Shown here: piece after piece, positions 35,153-45,474 of the stretch
How positions within the stretch are numbered: the first letter of the stretch is position 1
How the letters are laid out: each line of letters starts with the position of its first letter
From: Limnohabitans radicicola
Lineage (GTDB): Bacteria; Pseudomonadota; Gammaproteobacteria; Burkholderiales; Burkholderiaceae_C
Assembly: GCF_014837235.1 (NCBI RefSeq)
Contig: NZ_JACYFT010000001.1
Span: 186,001-250,000, forward strand
Length of the DNA: 64,000 nucleotides
Reading direction: 5' to 3'
Position numbers and translations under genes: made by a program
The notes under the pieces: model-generated
What the model was told of the DNA's origin: nothing
The model's input: the letters and a program-made list of their open reading frames with translations, nothing else
Database searches by the model: none

Positions 35153-35901
35153 AGACGGGTCTGCGCAACGGCCTGAGTGCAAAGCCCAAGCGCCGTGTGC
35201 GCCTGCCCACCCCAATCAGGCGGCTGCTGGTGCTTGGCTTGCAGGTAGTGGTGGGTGAACACCTCCAGATACGCCTGCAAGGTGTTCGCCACCAACGCTT
35301 CGCCCGCCATCTCCAGGCACAGGGCCGCCACTTCGCTGGTGCAAAAATGGTCTTGCCTGCGCGAGCGGCGCAGCACATAGCGTGAAACCTGCTCCGGGTT
35401 CAGACTGAGCACCGGGAAATCGTTGAGGTAAGGGCTCTTGCGGAACATCTTGCGTGCCTCAGGCCAGGTCGCGTCCAGCAAGATGAAGAGGGGCCGTTTG
35501 CCCGTTCCATGGGCAGGCACGCTCCGGGCCATGCGCTCGGGTGCCACAAACTCCCCCGGGAACACCACCAAAGGCTGCCACTGCGGGTCGGCCGGCATTG
35601 CCAGCAAAGCCGGGTCCACCTCGGTGCGCGCCCATCCAAAAGCAAAGGTGTCGGGCACCACATCGGCAATCAGCCAGCCGGTATTGCTGGGCTTGAGCGG
35701 TTCCGTGTCGGCCATGAGCAAACACACACCCGCGCGGGTGTGCACAGCCGGGCGCACGCAGCACATGCAGTGGCTGGGCACCAGACGGCAGCCCGGGCAA
35801 CGCTCGCCCTTGATGCCACCACGGGCCATGAACGGTTTGACGCTGCGCGCCAGCCGCTGGGCCCGCAGCCGGGCCACGGCATGCGGCACCACAACCCCCA
35901 T
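35131..35901 (-). CDS. tapT: tRNA-uridine aminocarboxypropyltransferase (DTW domain)
   Basis: 256 residues from the ATG at 35901, which shares a base with the upstream VOC stop (TGATG). Cysteine cluster CPGCRLVPSHCMCC near the N-terminus, then the DTW family motif LFILLDATWPEARKMFRKSP and LSRYVLRRSRR-type basic stretch. TapT enzymes place an acp group on U47 of tRNA using S-adenosylmethionine. It overlaps dgoA at the 3' end on the opposite strand. Coupling to a VOC gene looks incidental rather than functional. Confidence 0.85.
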   Translation of the reverse strand: MGVVVPHAVARLRAQRLARSVKPFMARGGIKGERCPGCRLVPSHCMCCVRPAVHTRAGVCLLMADTEPLKPSNTGWLIADVVPDTFAFGWARTEVDPALLAMPADPQWQPLVVFPGEFVAPERMARSVPAHGTGKRPLFILLDATWPEARKMFRKSPYLNDFPVLSLNPEQVSRYVLRRSRRQDHFCTSEVAALCLEMAGEALVANTLQAYLEVFTHHYLQAKHQQPPDWGGQAHTALGLCTQAVAQTRLQAATVA

Positions 35902-36278
35902 CACGTGGGGCGGTACAAGACGCAAATTTTGTGGCCGTCGGGGTCGCGCAGATAGGCCAGATAAAGTTTGCCCGAGGGGCCTTCGCGCCAGCCAGGAGGG
36001 TCTTCACATGTCACGCCACCGTTGGCCACACCGGCTTGGTGGAAAGCATCCGCCTGCTCTGGCGAAGTCGTTTTGAAACCGATGGTGCTGCCGTTACCGA
36101 CCGTGGCGGCTTCGCCATTGATGGGGGTGGTGATACCAAAAGAGCCCGTGGGGCTGCGGTAAAAGTAACGCTGGTTGTTGGCCACACCTGGGGGCAAGCC
36201 CAATGTGCCCAACACGGCGTCGTAAAACTTTTTGGAAACTTCGAGGTCTTTGACCCCGACCATGACATGACTGAACAT
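35901..36278 (-). CDS. VOC-family (glyoxalase/bleomycin-resistance fold) protein
   Basis: 125 residues, ATG preceded by GGAGAAAAC. Two beta-alpha-beta-beta-beta modules: MFSHVMVGVKDLEVSKKFYDAVLGTLGL and GFKTTSPEQADAFHQAGVANGG...YLAYLRDPDGHKICVLY. The first metal His (H4) and a distal Glu/His pattern are partly present, but the last position reads KICVLY rather than the KIEL of true glyoxalase I, so metal binding may differ. Function unknown; it may deal with electrophiles, like the divergently transcribed thioesterase-gloA block. Confidence 0.85.
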   Translation of the reverse strand: MFSHVMVGVKDLEVSKKFYDAVLGTLGLPPGVANNQRYFYRSPTGSFGITTPINGEAATVGNGSTIGFKTTSPEQADAFHQAGVANGGVTCEDPPGWREGPSGKLYLAYLRDPDGHKICVLYRPT

Positions 36279-36420
36279 CTGTTTTCTCCATCAACGTGAG
36301 GAACCGAAGGGTTTGGGTCATCATAACGGGGCCATGTCCGTGACCCGAGTCACCCAGGTGGTTGCGCCGCATCTGGCCCATCGTGCAAGCTCGGCGCTTC
36401 CCTCATTTCACTGTCAAACC

Positions 36421-36981
36421 ATGCCCACTCCATCCCACGACAACACCCCCGATGAATGGCTCGCGCAAGAGCGCACAGTGCGCGAACGGCTGGACAAAGG
36501 CGCTGGCCCGGGCGTCGCCACGCGCGAGCAAGTCGCCGGCAAAACCGGCCTGCAAGTCATGCAAGGCCTGCTCAGCGGCGAGTTGCCCTATGCCAGCATC
36601 GCCAAAACGCTGGACTTTGTGCTGATCGACGTCAGCGCAGGTCAGGCCATTTTTCAAGGTGCGCCTGGCCTGAACCACATGAACCCTTTGGGCACCGTGC
36701 ACGGCGGCTGGTTTGCCACCCTGCTCGACTCGGCCCTGGGCTGCGCGGTGCACACCATGATGCCGCCCGGACGGGGCTACACCACGGCCGACCTGAGCGT
36801 GAAGCTGGTCAAGGCCCTGACCCCCAAAGTGCAGCGCGTGCGGGCCATTGGCCAGGTGGTGCACTGCGGCCGCCAACTGGCCACCGCCGAAGCCCGACTG
36901 GTCGGCCCCGACGGCACCCTGTACGCCCATGCCAGCACCGCCTGCCTGGTTTTTGAAATGCCAACACAATCCAAACCATGA
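36421..36981 (+). CDS. PaaI-family hotdog thioesterase
   Basis: 186 residues from the ATG at 36421. Hotdog fold with the PaaI-type active-site run [47 protein letters not shown]. The HGG loop, the Asp in LLDSA and the following helix are the catalytic region for acyl-CoA hydrolysis. About 60 N-terminal residues ([30 protein letters not shown]) precede the fold. The stop overlaps the start of gloA (ATGA). The acyl substrate is unknown. Confidence 0.87.
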   Translation: MPTPSHDNTPDEWLAQERTVRERLDKGAGPGVATREQVAGKTGLQVMQGLLSGELPYASIAKTLDFVLIDVSAGQAIFQGAPGLNHMNPLGTVHGGWFATLLDSALGCAVHTMMPPGRGYTTADLSVKLVKALTPKVQRVRAIGQVVHCGRQLATAEARLVGPDGTLYAHASTACLVFEMPTQSKP

Positions 36982-37376
36982 GATTCCTTCACACCATGCT
37001 CCGCGTTGGCCACCTTCAACGCTCGATCGACTTCTACACCCAGGTGCTGGGCATGCAACTGCTGCGCACTTCGGAAAACCCCGAGTACAAATACTCGCTG
37101 GCCTTTTTGGGCTATGGCAAGAACCCCGAACACGCCGAGCTGGAGCTGACCTACAACTGGGGCGTGGACAGCTACGAGCTGGGCACCGCCTACGGCCACA
37201 TCGCGCTGGGGGTGCCCGACGTGCATGCCGCGTGCGACAAGATCAAGGCCGCTGGCGGCAACGTGACCCGCGAGCCCGGCCCGGTCAAGGGTGGCACCAC
37301 CGTGATCGCATTCGTGACCGACCCCGATGGTTACAAGATTGAGCTGATTCAGCGGGCGGAATACGCCCAGCTGTGA
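36978..37376 (+). CDS. gloA: Lactoylglutathione lyase (glyoxalase I)
   Basis: 132 residues, full bacterial length. Metal ligands are in place: His5 ([10 protein letters not shown]), Glu in ELELTYNWG, His in AYGHIALGV, and Glu in [24 protein letters not shown] and the short loop pattern are those of Ni-dependent GloA. It isomerises the methylglyoxal-glutathione hemithioacetal in the cytosol. It is translationally coupled to the thioesterase gene upstream, and 25 nt ahead of the halohydrin-dehalogenase-like gene. Methylglyoxal arises from triose phosphates, which the surrounding sugar-acid pathways release. Confidence 0.94.
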   Translation: MRFLHTMLRVGHLQRSIDFYTQVLGMQLLRTSENPEYKYSLAFLGYGKNPEHAELELTYNWGVDSYELGTAYGHIALGVPDVHAACDKIKAAGGNVTREPGPVKGGTTVIAFVTDPDGYKIELIQRAEYAQL

Positions 37377-37401
37377 GCCTTCACTGACGGAGACCGCCAC
37401 C

Positions 37402-38079
37402 ATGACCTCGCTGACTGGCCAACGCATCCTGGTGACCCAGGCCCAAGACTTCATGGGCCCGGCCCTGTGCCACGAGTTGCGCGCCTGTGGCGCCGAAGTG
37501 ATCGCCGACGCGCGTCTGCTCACCCACCCGCAAGACGCACAAGCCGTGGTCGAGGCGGCAGGGCCGCTCGATGCGTTGGTCATCAATCTGGCGCTGCCTG
37601 CGCCGTCCACCCCCGTCACGCAAATTGACGAAGCCGAATGGCGGCAGGTGTTTGAAGTGATGGTCGACCCACTGCCGCGCCTGGTGCGCGCGGTGGTGCC
37701 CGGCATGAAGGCACGGGGCGGCGGCAAGATCGTGGTGATGGGCAGCGCCTCGGCCCTGCGCGGCATGAAGCGTGCCGCCAGCTACAGCGCGGCGCGCGGT
37801 GCACAGCTGGCCTATGTGCAGGCGGCGGGTGTGGAGCTGGCCCCGGACAACATCCAGCTCAATGTCGTGGCGCAGAACTTTGTCGACAACCCCACCTACT
37901 TCCCGCCCGAAGTGCAAGCCAACCCGCGTTTTCAGGAGCGCCTGAAACGTGAAGTGCCGTTGGGCCGCCTGGTGAAAGCCGAAGAAGACGCCCGCTTTGT
38001 GGCCTACCTGTGCAGCGACGCGGCCAGCTGCTTTGTCGGACAGGTGTTTCCGATGTCGGGCGGCTGGGCGGTGCGCTGA
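37402..38079 (+). CDS. SDR-fold protein, putative halohydrin dehalogenase
   Basis: 225 residues, GGAG nine bases upstream. It has an SDR fold but not the SDR chemistry: the dinucleotide motif TGxxxGxG is replaced by T12-x4-F17-x-G19, and the catalytic set is S115-x12-Y128-x3-R132, with Arg in place of Lys. These two patterns are the sequence definition of halohydrin dehalogenases (HheA to HheG), which use Ser-Tyr-Arg and a halide pocket to turn vicinal halohydrins into epoxides and back, without NAD. The segment QNFVDNPTYFPPEV (158-171) resembles the HheC halide-binding loop. A divergent non-dehalogenase SDR remains possible. Confidence 0.62.
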   Translation: MTSLTGQRILVTQAQDFMGPALCHELRACGAEVIADARLLTHPQDAQAVVEAAGPLDALVINLALPAPSTPVTQIDEAEWRQVFEVMVDPLPRLVRAVVPGMKARGGGKIVVMGSASALRGMKRAASYSAARGAQLAYVQAAGVELAPDNIQLNVVAQNFVDNPTYFPPEVQANPRFQERLKREVPLGRLVKAEEDARFVAYLCSDAASCFVGQVFPMSGGWAVR

Positions 38080-38081
38080 TC

Positions 38082-38102
38082 GGGCGCATTTGCTGCGCCC
38101 TT
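38082..38102. terminator. Stem-loop between convergent SDR-fold and eda genes
   Basis: GGGCGCA (38082-38088) pairs with TGCGCCC (38094-38100) across TTTGC, in the 29-bp gap between two convergent stops. Only two T follow on the plus strand, so it is probably a weak two-way terminator. Confidence 0.5.
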
Positions 38103-38108
38103 CAATCC

Positions 38109-38734
38109 TCAGCGCGGCAATTGGCTGGCTTCGCGGGCCAGCGCTTCGATGCGCGCCCAATCGCCTTGGGCCAGCGCATCGGAGGGCACCAGCCACGAGC
38201 CGCCAACGCAGGCCACATTGGGCAAGCTCAGCAGGTCGTTGGCGTTTTGCTGCGTGACGCCGCCTGTGGGACAGAACTTCACATCGAAGAACGGACCGCT
38301 CCAGGCCTTGAGCATGGCGGGGCCGCCCGCCTGCATGGCCGGGAAAAATTTGAGTTCGGTGTAGCCGTCTTCCTGGGCCATCATGATTTCGCTGCCGGTG
38401 GCCACACCGGGCAAGAGCGATAAACCATGGTCACGGCAGGCCTGGCCCACCGCGCGGGTGTAGCCGGGGCTCACGGCAAAACGGGCACCGGCTTTGACCG
38501 CTGCAGCCGCATCTTGCGGGCTGCGCACCGTGCCGGCACCGACCACCGCACCCTCCACCTCGTTGGCGATGGCTTCCATGCAAGCCAGTGCCTGCGGGGT
38601 GCGCAAAGTCACTTCGAGCATGCGGATGCCGCCCGCCACCAGAGCGCGGGCCATGGGCACAGCGTGGGCCACATCGTTCAAGACGATCACGGGGATCACG
38701 GGGGCGTCCTGCATCACTTGCAGGGCAGTCAGAT

Positions 38735-38744
<10 letters not shown>
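38109..38744 (-). CDS. eda: KDPG aldolase / 4-hydroxy-2-oxoglutarate aldolase
   Basis: 211 residues. Class I aldolase barrel: [39 protein letters not shown] with the catalytic Glu and Arg, [12 protein letters not shown], and the Schiff-base Lys in [13 protein letters not shown], then [11 protein letters not shown]. It splits KDPG to pyruvate and glyceraldehyde 3-phosphate, closing the Entner-Doudoroff pathway. The start overlaps the end of edd by 10 nt, so the two are co-translated. It differs clearly from the DgoA paralogue at 34496. Confidence 0.95.
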
Positions 38745-40576
<1,832 letters not shown>

Positions 40577-40598
40577 GTCCTTGCGCCATTGCAGGCGT

Positions 40599-40613
40599 GG
40601 TAACTAAATTACA
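40599..40613. promoter_or_regulatory. HexR-like operator upstream of edd-eda
   Basis: GGTAACTAAATTACA agrees with the known HexR consensus TGTAATTAAATTACA at 13 of 15 positions and keeps the GTAA-N5-TTAC dyad. It lies 23-37 bp upstream of the edd start. On the minus strand its TGTAAT could double as a -10 element. HexR is a KDPG-sensing regulator of central carbon genes in proteobacteria; no hexR gene is in this window. Confidence 0.6.
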
Positions 40614-40700
40614 TCCGCGATGGTAACCGCCTTCTCCTGCTTTGGTGGCCTGGGCTGGTTACAGACTGGGTACAACTCGCAAAAGCGCCACTTCAGACGC

Positions 40701-40725
40701 AAAAAAACCCGCCGCGGCGGGTTTT
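40701..40725 (-). terminator. Terminator of the small Ala-rich membrane protein gene
   Basis: ACCCGCCG/CGGCGGGT (40707-40722) is a perfect palindrome flanked by seven A on the left and four T on the right, so it can end transcription in either direction. On the minus strand, seven T follow the stem, which is strong. Confidence 0.8.
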
Positions 40726-40747
40726 GTGCCCTGGCGCGTGCCGAGGA

Positions 40748-40966
40748 TCACTTGGCGGCAGAAGCCTCGGCGGCAGGCGCGGCAGAAGCTTCGGCAACGG
40801 GTGCAGAGGCTTCGGCAGCAGGCGCGGTAGCAGCGACGGGGGCAGCAGGTGCGGCTTTTTTGCTTTTGGCAATGCCAAAACCGACGGCCAGGCCCACGGC
40901 CAGCACGATCACGGCCACCAAAACGGCCCACACCACGGGTTGATTGTCATCTTGAGCGGTCGACAT
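40748..40966 (-). CDS. Small single-pass membrane protein with Ala/Pro/Glu-rich tail
   Basis: 72 residues; GGAG lies ten bases upstream of the ATG. A short polar head (STAQDDNQP), one membrane helix (VVWAVLVAVIVLAVGLAVGFGIA, residues ~11-33), a basic KSKK stop-transfer patch, then a low-complexity tail repeating AAPAAxASAPVAEASA. I know no family or function. The positive patch places the tail in the cytoplasm by the positive-inside rule. It has its own ribosome site and a strong terminator, so it is a real gene. The Ala-rich repeats keep the opposite strand open too. Confidence 0.72.
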   Translation of the reverse strand: MSTAQDDNQPVVWAVLVAVIVLAVGLAVGFGIAKSKKAAPAAPVAATAPAAEASAPVAEASAAPAAEASAAK

Positions 40967-41017
40967 GTTTGTTTTCTCCGAAAATAATGCGCAGATTGTA
41001 ATGGGGCCTTGTTGCAC

Positions 41018-41632
41018 ATGACTGACACATCCGTTGATGCCCAAAGCAGCACTGCCGCAGAGGGGGCGTCCACGGCCTACCAGGGGGCTTTGCTGGAGCG
41101 CTTCAGGGCGCACATTGCAGGCCAGGACCTCTGGGTCTTTGGCTACGCCTCGCTGCTGTGGCGGCCCGAATTCGAAGCCCAGGAGCAGTACATCACGCGT
41201 GTCTGGGGCTGGCACCGCGCCCTCAAGATGTGGAGCCGCCTCAACCGTGGCAGCCCGGAATGCCCGGGACTGGTATTCGCCCTGCTGCCGGGCGGCAGCT
41301 GCCAGGGCGTGGTGTACAGGGTGGACCGTCAGCAGGCCGATGAGGTGCTGGTCCGGCTTTGGGCCAGAGAGATGCCGATGGACGTCTACACCCCCTGCTG
41401 GTTGCCCTGCCAGACACCCGAGGGCACCGTCAAAGCGCTGGCCTTCACCTTGCCACGCACCAGCCCCAGTTTCACGGGGCATTTGCCCGCCGAGACCTAT
41501 CGGCACATCTTTCAAAACGCCAGCGGCCGCTTTGGCACCACCCTCGACTACGCACGGCAAACCTACGAGAGTTTGCTGGCCCACGGCATCGAAGACCGGG
41601 CCTTGGCCGCTGTGCTGCGCCACGCCAACTGA
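41018..41632 (+). CDS. ChaC-type gamma-glutamylcyclotransferase
   Basis: 204 residues from the ATG at 41018. The family motif WVFGYASLLWRPEFE (the YGSL-like loop) starts near residue 40, followed by WGWHRALKMWS and the catalytic Glu region in REMPMDVYTPCWLPC. ChaC enzymes cleave glutathione to 5-oxoproline and Cys-Gly. It is monocistronic and divergent from the small membrane protein across a 51-bp gap with only weak -10-like TACAAT/TGTAAT matches. Confidence 0.87.
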   Translation: MTDTSVDAQSSTAAEGASTAYQGALLERFRAHIAGQDLWVFGYASLLWRPEFEAQEQYITRVWGWHRALKMWSRLNRGSPECPGLVFALLPGGSCQGVVYRVDRQQADEVLVRLWAREMPMDVYTPCWLPCQTPEGTVKALAFTLPRTSPSFTGHLPAETYRHIFQNASGRFGTTLDYARQTYESLLAHGIEDRALAAVLRHAN

Positions 41633-41725
41633 AGGGCAGCACCGCCAGCGGCCAAGCCCCTGCCCGCACCAAGCCCACCGACCGCCAGCGGACTGACACA
41701 CACAGGGCCTGCCTATACTCAGGCC

Positions 41726-42358
41726 ATGAACATCGCCGACCTGCGCAAGAGCTACGAAAAAGCCGAGCTCAACGAAAACGCCTCGCACGCTGACCCGCTG
41801 AAGCAATTTGGCCAATGGTTGCAAGAAGCCATCGCCGCCGAAGTGCCCGAACCCAACGCCATGACGCTGGCCACGGTGGCCAGCAACCTGCGCCCCAGCA
41901 CCCGCGTGGTGCTGATCAAGGGTTACGACGAGCGCGGCATCGTCTGGTACACCAATTACGACAGCCGCAAAGGCCAAGAGCTGGCAGGCAACCCTTTTGC
42001 CGCACTGCAGTTTCACTGGGTCGAACTCGAACGCGTGGTGCGCATCGAAGGCCGGGTGGAAAAAGTCAGCGACGAAGAAAGCGACGCCTATTTCCACAGC
42101 CGTCCGCTGGACTCCCGCATCGGGGCATGGGCCTCACCGCAGAGCCAGGTGATCGACGGGCGCACGGTGTTGGTGACCAACGCCGCCAAGTACGCGGCGC
42201 AATTCATGCTCAACCCGCCGCGCCCACCGCACTGGGGCGGCTACCGCCTGGTGCCTGACGAATGGCAGTTCTGGCAAGGCCGCAAGAGCCGCCTGCATGA
42301 CCGTCTGCGCTACCGCCTGGACGCTGACCAGTGGCTGCGCGAGCGCCTCGCACCCTGA
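41726..42358 (+). CDS. pdxH: Pyridoxamine 5'-phosphate oxidase
   Basis: 210 residues. FMN-binding split barrel with family landmarks: [80 protein letters not shown] and the C-terminal [14 protein letters not shown]...WLRERLAP. It oxidises pyridoxine or pyridoxamine 5'-phosphate to PLP, the last step of vitamin B6 synthesis and salvage. Monocistronic, convergent with the AEC transporter. Confidence 0.96.
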   Translation: MNIADLRKSYEKAELNENASHADPLKQFGQWLQEAIAAEVPEPNAMTLATVASNLRPSTRVVLIKGYDERGIVWYTNYDSRKGQELAGNPFAALQFHWVELERVVRIEGRVEKVSDEESDAYFHSRPLDSRIGAWASPQSQVIDGRTVLVTNAAKYAAQFMLNPPRPPHWGGYRLVPDEWQFWQGRKSRLHDRLRYRLDADQWLRERLAP

Positions 42359-42370
42359 TCGGTTGGGCCA

Positions 42371-43327
42371 TCAGGTCGGCAGCAGGGGCAGCAAAGCCAG
42401 TACCACCGTGATGCTGACCAGGGCCACAGCCGTAGACACCCCCACGGCGGCGGTGATCATCTCTTCTTCTTTGCGGTAGCGCTGAGAAAACAGGAATACA
42501 TTGGCGCCGATCGGCAGGGCCGCGGCCAGCACCATCACGCCCAGCTGCAGGCCGCGCAGGCCCAAGAGCCAGCCCACCGCGGCCATCAGGGCCGGGTGGA
42601 CCACGGTCTTGACCAAGGACAGCCGCAGCGCGGTTTTCCACTGCTGGCCCACGGGCGTCTGCGACAAGGTGATGCCCACGAGCACCAGCGCCACAGGCCC
42701 AAAGGCATTGCCCAGCAGCAGCAAAGGTTTGTCGATCACGGGGTGCAAGCCCCAGCCGGTGAACGAGTAAGCGATGCCAGCGAGAATGGGCAGCGGCACG
42801 GGGTGGATGATGGCGTTGCGCACCGCAGAGCCCACCGTGCGCCAGACCGAGCGCACGTCGCCCGACTGCGCAGCGGCTTCGCGTGCCACCTGCAACTCCA
42901 GCACCAACGTGGCGATGCTGAGCAAAATGAGTGCGTGCAGCGAGATCAAGGTGAACAAGAGCACCTGCCCGGCTTGCCCGTAGGCCAGGCCCACCAAAGG
43001 CACACCGATCATCAAGGTGTTGCTGAAAATGCCCGCCAGCGCCATGACCGAGGCCCGGCTGTTGCCGCCGTACACCGCCAGCATGGTGAAGAACAGCACG
43101 CTGGCCACCAAAAAGTATTGCATCACCGGGCGAAAGTCGAGCTGCGCCACATGCGAGCTGGCCATGGTGCGAAACAGCAGCGCCTGCGTCAGCACCAAGA
43201 ACACCAGGTTCGACAGGTCCCGCACCGACTCGCCCCGCACCAGACGCGCACGCCCGGCCATGTAGCCGATGAAGATCAGCACCACCACCGGCAGCAGCGA
43301 AGACAAAACGGGGTGGTCAAGGTTCAT
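42371..43327 (-). CDS. AEC-family transporter (auxin efflux carrier fold)
   Basis: 318 residues from the ATG at 43327; a longer frame adds an implausible polar leader. Ten membrane helices in two five-helix halves, with RARLVRGESVRDLSNLVFLVLTQALLF after helix 1 and PLPILAGIAYSFTGWGLHPVIDKPLLLLGNAFGPVALVLVGITL at the second crossover. Bacterial AEC proteins export or import small carboxylates such as malate. The substrate is unknown. It lies 91 bp after the ZnuD-like gene stop on the same strand. Confidence 0.88.
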   Translation of the reverse strand: MNLDHPVLSSLLPVVVLIFIGYMAGRARLVRGESVRDLSNLVFLVLTQALLFRTMASSHVAQLDFRPVMQYFLVASVLFFTMLAVYGGNSRASVMALAGIFSNTLMIGVPLVGLAYGQAGQVLLFTLISLHALILLSIATLVLELQVAREAAAQSGDVRSVWRTVGSAVRNAIIHPVPLPILAGIAYSFTGWGLHPVIDKPLLLLGNAFGPVALVLVGITLSQTPVGQQWKTALRLSLVKTVVHPALMAAVGWLLGLRGLQLGVMVLAAALPIGANVFLFSQRYRKEEEMITAAVGVSTAVALVSITVVLALLPLLPT

Positions 43328-43418
43328 GCCCCGAATTATCCCGGGCCACACCAGCGGGCCGTCTTCGGAAACCACTTACAAGGCCCATGCGTCCGTCGCG
43401 TTGTGCCTTGGCCAGTGG

Positions 43419-45398
43419 TCAGAACCCGGCCTGAACACCCAGCTTGAAGCTGCGCCCGGGCAAAGGCGACTTGCCAAAAGCGGTGCTGGTGAGGATCGAC
43501 GTCGGGCTGTAGGCCAGCTGGTTGGTGAGGTTATCGATGCGGGCGAACCAGTCCAGCGTCAACCCAGGCAGCTTCTGGCGATAAGACACGCTGGCGTTGG
43601 CCAGGGTGTAGGCCACCGTGGCCACGCTGCCCGCAGGCACACGGTGTTGTGCCGCGTGCCAATCGGCCCCGAACTTGGCATGCCAAGGACCTTGGGCATA
43701 GGCCAGCGTGGCCCCCAGCCGCAGCGGTGCGATGCGGGGCAAGGGCTCGCCCGTGCTGTCGTTGCGGGCGCGCACGATGTCGGCGCGCCAGTCCAGGTCC
43801 AGCGTGGAGGCGGCTTGCCACAGGCGCTGGCGACCACCGGCCTCCAGACCACGAAAACGCGCTTTCACACCCTGGTAGGTTTGCACCGGCAAACTGTCCT
43901 GCGTCTGCCCCGTGGCCAGCAAAGCGATGAAGTTGTCAAAGTCGCTGGCAAAGGCGGTGATGCCCATGCGATGGGGGCCCGATTGCCACGCCAGCCCCGC
44001 GTCCAGACTTCTGGATTTTTCCAGACCCAGCTGGCTGTTCCCGACTTCCCAGGCGTGCGTGGCCAGGTGTGGGCCATTGGCAAAAAGCTCGTAGTCTTTG
44101 GGCGCACGCTGCGTCATCGCGGCGTTGCCCGTCAGGCGCCAGGCGGGCGCAATCTGCACCAGCGTGCCAGCAGCGAGACTCCAGGGTGCGAACGCCCTCG
44201 TGCCCACTTCAAAACGGTCCAATGACGGGTTGCCCAAAGACGCTACGCGCACCGACTCCCAGCGCGCCCCGGCATTGAACTGCCCCCAGGCGGTGGGCAA
44301 GACTTCGTGTACAAACAGCGCCTGGCTGCGGGTCTGGCTGAACGGGGCAAAGGCCTCGTCCCCGACCGCTGAAAAGCGCCCCGACTCCACCTGCGCGCCC
44401 AGCACACCCTGCCAGCCGAGCAGCGCGCGGTGTCGCGCCTCGATGCGCAGGTCCTGACCCTGGTTGGCGAACACGGTCCCCGGGGCACCGTTGTCAAACT
44501 CGGTGTGCCGGTAGTCGGTGTGGCCCAAGCGGCCTTTGACGCTCTCGAACCAACCAGGCAACTGGCGCTGCTGGACTTCGAGCGCATAGCGCGTGGTCTT
44601 CATGCCGATCGTCACCTGGTCTTCGGCCACGGTGCCGTAGTCGCTTTGGTGGGTGTTCACCGAAGCCCCGAGATAGCCATGGTCCCAAAAAGTACTGGCC
44701 CCCACGGCGCCACCCCGCGACTGGCTGGCCGAATTGCAGATGCGCGCTGCGTAACGCGTCTCGCCCGTCTTGTCGCAGGCCACGCTCAGCGGCACACGCA
44801 CATCGCCCGTGTGGCGGTCGAAGCCGTCCACATGCCAGGCCCAGCGCGCGTTGCCCGACTCCAGCAGTGCAGCTGCGCTGCGCTCGCGGTTGCCCGTGGC
44901 CCCCTGCAACTGCGCCTTGCCCGACAGCCCTGACAAGGGCTCGCGCGGGATGCGGTTGTCGATCACATTGACCACCCCGCCCACGGCGCTGCCGCCGTAC
45001 TGCAAGGCGGCCGGGCCGCGCAGGACCTCGATGCGCTCGGTCGACAGCACATCGAGCGGCACCGCATGGTCAAAGCTCAGCGCCGACACGTCCACGCTGG
45101 AGGCGCTGTTGTTCAACACCCGGATGCGGTCACCGTCCAGCCCCCGGATGATGGGGCGGCTGGCGTTGGGACCAAAGTAGGTGCTCGACACACCGGGCAA
45201 GCCGCTCAGGGTCTCGCCCAAGGTGCTTTGCCCGCGCTCGATCAGATCGCTGCGCCCCAAAGCGCTGGCGGGCACCGAGGTCTGCTCGCGCCCCAGGGGG
45301 TTGCCGGTGATGATGATTTCGCCGGGCGTGGTTTGCGCCATGGCCGAGCACAAGGCGCAAGCGCAGGCCAGCGGCGACAACTTGAAATAGGAATGCAT
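43419..45398 (-). CDS. TonB-dependent outer-membrane receptor, ZnuD-like
   Basis: 659 residues from the ATG at 45398 with a signal peptide (MHSYFKLSPLACACALCSAMA). TonB box EIIITG, plug domain with STLGETLSGLPGVSSTYFGPNASRPIIRGLDGDRIRVLNNSASSVDVSALSFDHAVPLDVLSTERIEVLRGPAALQYGGSAVGGVVNVIDNRIPR, then a 22-strand barrel ending in Phe. This plug is characteristic of the ZnuD zinc (and haem) receptors of betaproteobacteria. No extended His-rich loop is visible. A small cysteine-containing protein gene lies just upstream, a common companion. Confidence 0.88.
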   Translation of the reverse strand: MHSYFKLSPLACACALCSAMAQTTPGEIIITGNPLGREQTSVPASALGRSDLIERGQSTLGETLSGLPGVSSTYFGPNASRPIIRGLDGDRIRVLNNSASSVDVSALSFDHAVPLDVLSTERIEVLRGPAALQYGGSAVGGVVNVIDNRIPREPLSGLSGKAQLQGATGNRERSAAALLESGNARWAWHVDGFDRHTGDVRVPLSVACDKTGETRYAARICNSASQSRGGAVGASTFWDHGYLGASVNTHQSDYGTVAEDQVTIGMKTTRYALEVQQRQLPGWFESVKGRLGHTDYRHTEFDNGAPGTVFANQGQDLRIEARHRALLGWQGVLGAQVESGRFSAVGDEAFAPFSQTRSQALFVHEVLPTAWGQFNAGARWESVRVASLGNPSLDRFEVGTRAFAPWSLAAGTLVQIAPAWRLTGNAAMTQRAPKDYELFANGPHLATHAWEVGNSQLGLEKSRSLDAGLAWQSGPHRMGITAFASDFDNFIALLATGQTQDSLPVQTYQGVKARFRGLEAGGRQRLWQAASTLDLDWRADIVRARNDSTGEPLPRIAPLRLGATLAYAQGPWHAKFGADWHAAQHRVPAGSVATVAYTLANASVSYRQKLPGLTLDWFARIDNLTNQLAYSPTSILTSTAFGKSPLPGRSFKLGVQAGF

Positions 45399-45474
45399 GG
45401 TCTGGACTTGAAAAACAGAAACTCGTCTGACGCCCCGGCCACTGGCCAGGGTCATGCAGACAACGGTCGGTATT

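Noticed and set aside
37402..38079. Ordinary NAD(P)-dependent short-chain dehydrogenase.
   Set aside because: The glycine-rich cofactor motif and catalytic Lys are both absent, while the halohydrin dehalogenase motif pair is complete. It is kept as the alternative, not the main call.
40620..40943. An Ala-rich plus-strand frame opposite the small membrane protein.
   Set aside because: It crosses the terminator and has no ribosome site; the alanine-rich repeats keep both strands open by composition.
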